Below, piece by piece: positions 6,192 to 8,308 of a DNA stretch of 8,308 nucleotides. The notes below the pieces were generated by a model. That model worked only from the letters and a program-made list of their open reading frames with translations, was not told where the DNA came from and made no database searches. The DNA comes from Christensenella sp. UBA1224 (lineage in GTDB: Bacteria; Bacillota; Clostridia; Christensenellales; Aristaeellaceae). The first letter of the stretch is position 1; each line of letters begins with the position of its first letter. The stretch spans positions 1 through 8,308 of the forward strand of contig DBXA01000030.1 in NCBI GenBank assembly GCA_002309235.1, read 5' to 3'. The translations under genes and the position numbers were made by a program.

Positions 6192-7619
6192 TCAATCGTT
6201 TGAGGCTGCGGTATCTTTTTTGTCGATCAGCTTACTGATGACTTGATTCCAGTCCGGAACGGAATTAAACTGCTTGGAGTTATTTGCGATCTTTTTCAGG
6301 ATCGCCGCACCGCCTTTGTTATAATCGACGATCGTAGGCCTGTAATCGTTGGTTGTGGAGGTGCTGGATATCGTACAGGGGAAGATCGATATTTCGCTGT
6401 CGATGACCTCTCCGTTTGCCATGGTGAATGTCTGCTGGAAGATAAATGTATCTTTATCGGCGGGGTTCTGATTTCCGCCGAAGCAGAAATTGGCGAGGCT
6501 GTATACGATATACTTGCCATTATATATCTCGATGCCCTGTATCACATGGGGGTGTGTGCCCAGAACGAGGTCTGCTCCGGCATCCACAGCGGCGTGTCCC
6601 AATTTGACCTGCTTGGAGCTGGCGGTATAATCCTTTTCATCTCCCCAGTGGATCGCTACGATCACAAGGTCACAGCTTTCCTTCATCGTGCGGATAGCTT
6701 CCGTCATCCCTTCGATGGTCATATCCCAGACGCGATAGGAGAGGAAGCCTATCTTTACACCCTTGATCTCTGTCGTATATGTGGTACCGAGACCGGCATA
6801 ACCTACGCCGATGTAATTGAGAGTCTTCTTTGTATCTGCAAGGCCCTGTGCGTAGTAATCCTGTGTATGATTATTGTCGATTGAAACAAGCTCCACACTG
6901 CCTTCGGTAAGGATGCGGCTGAATTTATAATCTCCCTTGAAGGAGTACTGCTTGCTCTTGCGGTTGGTAGTCTCGGTAAAAGTGCCCTCCAGGTTTACGA
7001 TGGTCAGATCATCATCCTCAAATACGCTTTTTACGTTCTCGAGGAAATAGGAAGGACCTAATTCCTCAAAGTACTTTTTGAAACGTTTGTAGCTGCCCTG
7101 GGTGGTGTCTCCGCCGAGAGTGCAGTCTCCGGCAGCGGTGATGGTGATCGTTTGAACATTTGCGTATTCAGCAGAGAAGGGGGATGCGTTGGCGGTACTG
7201 TTGAAACTGTCATCGTCCTCTTCGGTCCAGCCGGCATGGGCGACGACGGTATCATCCGCTTCTTCCGGATCGGCGTCAGTCACGCCGGCATCGGTATCGT
7301 CGGATGAAGGGGTGATCTCCTCGTCGGCAGCGTAGCTGTCGCCCGGCTCTTCGCCGGCAGACAGAAGCTGCTCATCATCATCGATATAGGCAGTCTCCGC
7401 ATCATCTATGACAGGTTCTGCGGTATTGAGAAGAGCGGTATCTGAAAGCGTATCGGGCATATCTGTGGAAGCGGCATTCCGGAAGGAACCAATAAGGGTG
7501 GAAAAGGACAGATCTCCCGGCAGTATGGATGCCGCACCGATCAGGATCGCCAGCGCGGCTGCGAGCGCGGCGATAAAAGTGATGATACCGCTTGCTTTGC
7601 TGTGATTGTTTTTTGACAT
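6192..7619 (-). CDS. CapA-family protein with N-terminal anchor and acidic linker
   Basis: A 475-residue membrane-anchored protein. It has a short basic tail (1-10), a hydrophobic segment at about 11-33 (ITFIAALAAALAILIGAA) and no lipobox. A low-complexity linker at about 48-150 holds 31 Asp/Glu between residues 53 and 137. The CapA/PGA_cap metallophosphoesterase-like domain lies from about 155 to 425, with GDCTLGGD 164-171, NLEG 209-212, DNNH 248-251 (usually NNH), HWG 324-326, THPHVIQGIEIY 355-366 and SLANF 374-378. Relatives are linked to poly-gamma-glutamate or other anionic capsule polymers, but no capB/capC-like gene is visible, so the function is unassigned. The domain probably faces outside. 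ATG start with GGAGG (complement of 7628-7632), 8 bases upstream. Monocistronic: own promoter and terminator. The CapA family call is firm. Confidence 0.93.
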   Translation of the reverse strand: MSKNNHSKASGIITFIAALAAALAILIGAASILPGDLSFSTLIGSFRNAASTDMPDTLSDTALLNTAEPVIDDAETAYIDDDEQLLSAGEEPGDSYAADEEITPSSDDTDAGVTDADPEEADDTVVAHAGWTEEDDDSFNSTANASPFSAEYANVQTITITAAGDCTLGGDTTQGSYKRFKKYFEELGPSYFLENVKSVFEDDDLTIVNLEGTFTETTNRKSKQYSFKGDYKFSRILTEGSVELVSIDNNHTQDYYAQGLADTKKTLNYIGVGYAGLGTTYTTEIKGVKIGFLSYRVWDMTIEGMTEAIRTMKESCDLVIVAIHWGDEKDYTASSKQVKLGHAAVDAGADLVLGTHPHVIQGIEIYNGKYIVYSLANFCFGGNQNPADKDTFIFQQTFTMANGEVIDSEISIFPCTISSTSTTNDYRPTIVDYNKGGAAILKKIANNSKQFNSVPDWNQVISKLIDKKDTAASND

Positions 7620-7649
7620 TGATATATCCTCCGAAGATTGATCCTATAT

Positions 7650-7678
7650 ATTATACATAAAACAGACCGAAGTTTCAA
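7650..7678 (-). promoter_or_regulatory. sigma-A type promoter of the CapA-family gene
   Basis: Read on the minus strand, TTGAAA (complement of 7673-7678) is followed by a 17-base spacer and a perfect TATAAT (complement of 7650-7655). Transcription would begin near 7643, leaving a leader of about 24 bases that contains the GGAGG ribosome binding site. CCGAAG occurs at 7631-7636 and again at 7667-7672, flanking the -10; this could be a chance repeat or an operator half-site. Confidence 0.85.
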
Positions 7679-7701
7679 CTTATGATCCTGTTATATCTGC
7701 G

Positions 7702-7744
7702 CGAACCATTCCGAGCGATGCGGATGCCTGTACGTCATGGTTCG
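7702..7744. repeat. 8-bp inverted repeat upstream of the CapA-family promoter
   Basis: CGAACCAT (7702-7709) and ATGGTTCG (7737-7744) are exact inverted copies separated by 27 bases. They sit about 24 bases upstream of the -35 box, between this promoter and the terminator of the next gene. No T-tract follows, so it is not a terminator. It might be a protein-binding site or a remnant; the rest of 7656-7791 has no gene I can support. Confidence 0.35.
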
Positions 7745-7791
7745 GCTTCAGATGAGAAGCATGCTGCCAGACATCGGTCGGTTTATGCCGC

Positions 7792-7829
7792 AAAAAAAGC
7801 GCCGTCCAGAATAACTGCGGCCGGCGCTT
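7792..7829 (-). terminator. intrinsic terminator of the right-edge gene
   Basis: On the minus strand AAGCGCCG and CGGCGCTT form an 8-bp stem (7822-7829 with 7797-7804), extended after one mismatch by CC/GG, and are followed by a run of seven T (complement of 7792-7798). It lies 8 bases after the stop of the hypothetical protein gene. It would also isolate the CapA-family promoter from read-through. Confidence 0.9.
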
Positions 7830-7837
7830 CTGTTTGC

Positions 7838-8308
7838 TTAGCCAAGATTCGCGGTATTCTGGGTCTTTTCGCAATATGCTTCCTTCCAGATAGAGTAGAT
7901 CGGGTTTTCCCATGTTTCACCATCGGCATAGGTTGCAACTTCGATACAGGCCTGCAGGTAGACGATGCCATGGTTGTCATCAAGCCTCCAGCCGTAGCTG
8001 GATCCAAAGGACTGTCCGGTCGGAAGGGAGATGTCGGCAGCATCGCCGAGTATCTCATAATAGGCATTTTCATCATATTGGGTGAGTATCTTGATGGGGT
8101 TGCCGTTCGCATCGAATGCAACAAAACCAACGGTATAATTTGTGATCTCTTTGCCGGACGTATTCTGAACGACTGCTGTCAGCATATCCGGGTAATCCTT
8201 CTTGTTGAGCTTGCTCTGAACGAGTACCTTCGCGCTGGTCACACGGACGGGCAGGACTGCGAGCGCTGCTTTCAGGGAGGCGGGGTTGTCGGCGCTTGCC
8301 TTGCTGAT
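7838..8308 (-). CDS. hypothetical protein, C-terminal part with DUF5780-like domain
   Basis: A partial gene: the frame is open to the right edge, giving 156 visible residues. The region contains KDYPDMLTAVVQNTSGKEITNYTVGFVAFDANG..., a beta-rich pattern in which an aliphatic strand, an N-x-S turn and the phrase FVAFDANGNPIK suggest an immunoglobulin-like extracellular domain. The end GETWENPIYSIWKEAY is typical, from memory, of DUF5780 domains in Firmicute surface proteins; this link is unverified. A GTG at 8242 exists, but 22 further codons (ISKASADNPASLKAALAVLP) run upstream without a stop or ribosome binding site, so I treat the gene as cut by the window. The part seen contains no membrane segment. 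The stop TAA is followed by a strong terminator. Confidence 0.72.
   Translation of the reverse strand: MSKASADNPASLKAALAVLPVRVTSAKVLVQSKLNKKDYPDMLTAVVQNTSGKEITNYTVGFVAFDANGNPIKILTQYDENAYYEILGDAADISLPTGQSFGSSYGWRLDDNHGIVYLQACIEVATYADGETWENPIYSIWKEAYCEKTQNTANLG

Noticed and set aside
6243..6884. 213-codon plus-strand open frame opposite the CapA-family gene
   Set aside because: It lies wholly antisense to a well-conserved gene, has no good ribosome binding site and resembles no family; a codon-bias shadow.
7170..7478. Low-complexity DNA in the CapA-family linker as a tandem repeat or CRISPR-like array
   Set aside because: GAT/GAA-rich codons encode an acidic linker; there is no regular repeat unit or spacer pattern.

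Overview
The window looks like chromosomal core sequence from a mid-GC (about 50%) anaerobic Firmicute, most likely a Clostridia/Lachnospiraceae-type gut or rumen bacterium. The basis is the gene set (RNase J, a YlbF-family protein, MltG, a CapA-family lipobox-free membrane protein), the strong AGGAGG-type ribosome binding sites with GTG/TTG starts, and a textbook sigma-A promoter. This taxonomic guess is inference from memory; no 16S or other marker is present.

Layout. Plus strand: the 3' four-fifths of aspS (aspartyl-tRNA synthetase, cut by the left edge) runs to 1439. A roughly 220-base, purine-rich spacer with a hairpin follows. Then comes a tight co-directional cluster: RNase J (chosen TTG start at 1661), a cysteine-free YlbF/YheA-family protein, the endolytic transglycosylase MltG, and a cytosolic sialidase-like Asp-box beta-propeller protein (GTG start at 5013). 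The cluster gaps are 12, 15 and 22 bases and contain no terminator, so it reads as one operon. It ends in a near-perfect terminator at 6137-6180. That terminator works in both directions, because the next gene is convergent. Minus strand: a CapA-family protein (6192-7619) has one N-terminal membrane anchor and a very acidic linker. It is driven by its own consensus promoter at 7650-7678. Upstream of it (downstream in transcription of the next gene) are a small inverted repeat, a second intrinsic terminator at 7792-7829, and the C-terminal part of a hypothetical protein with a DUF5780-like domain that runs off the right edge.

How the genes fit together. RNase J (RNA decay) next to a YlbF-family protein suggests an RNA-processing unit. 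MltG cuts nascent peptidoglycan strands at the membrane. The sialidase-like protein could act on a cytosolic sugar. CapA-family proteins are linked to extracellular anionic polymers. The joint theme of RNA turnover plus envelope homeostasis is inference. I found no mobile element, CRISPR array, tRNA, rRNA or defence island, and no convincing new multi-gene system. The most interesting points are the RNase J leader and start, the sialidase-like gene at the end of this housekeeping operon without the usual FRIP arginine, the Cys-free YlbF protein, and the 130-residue Lys/Arg-free stretch in the CapA-family protein.
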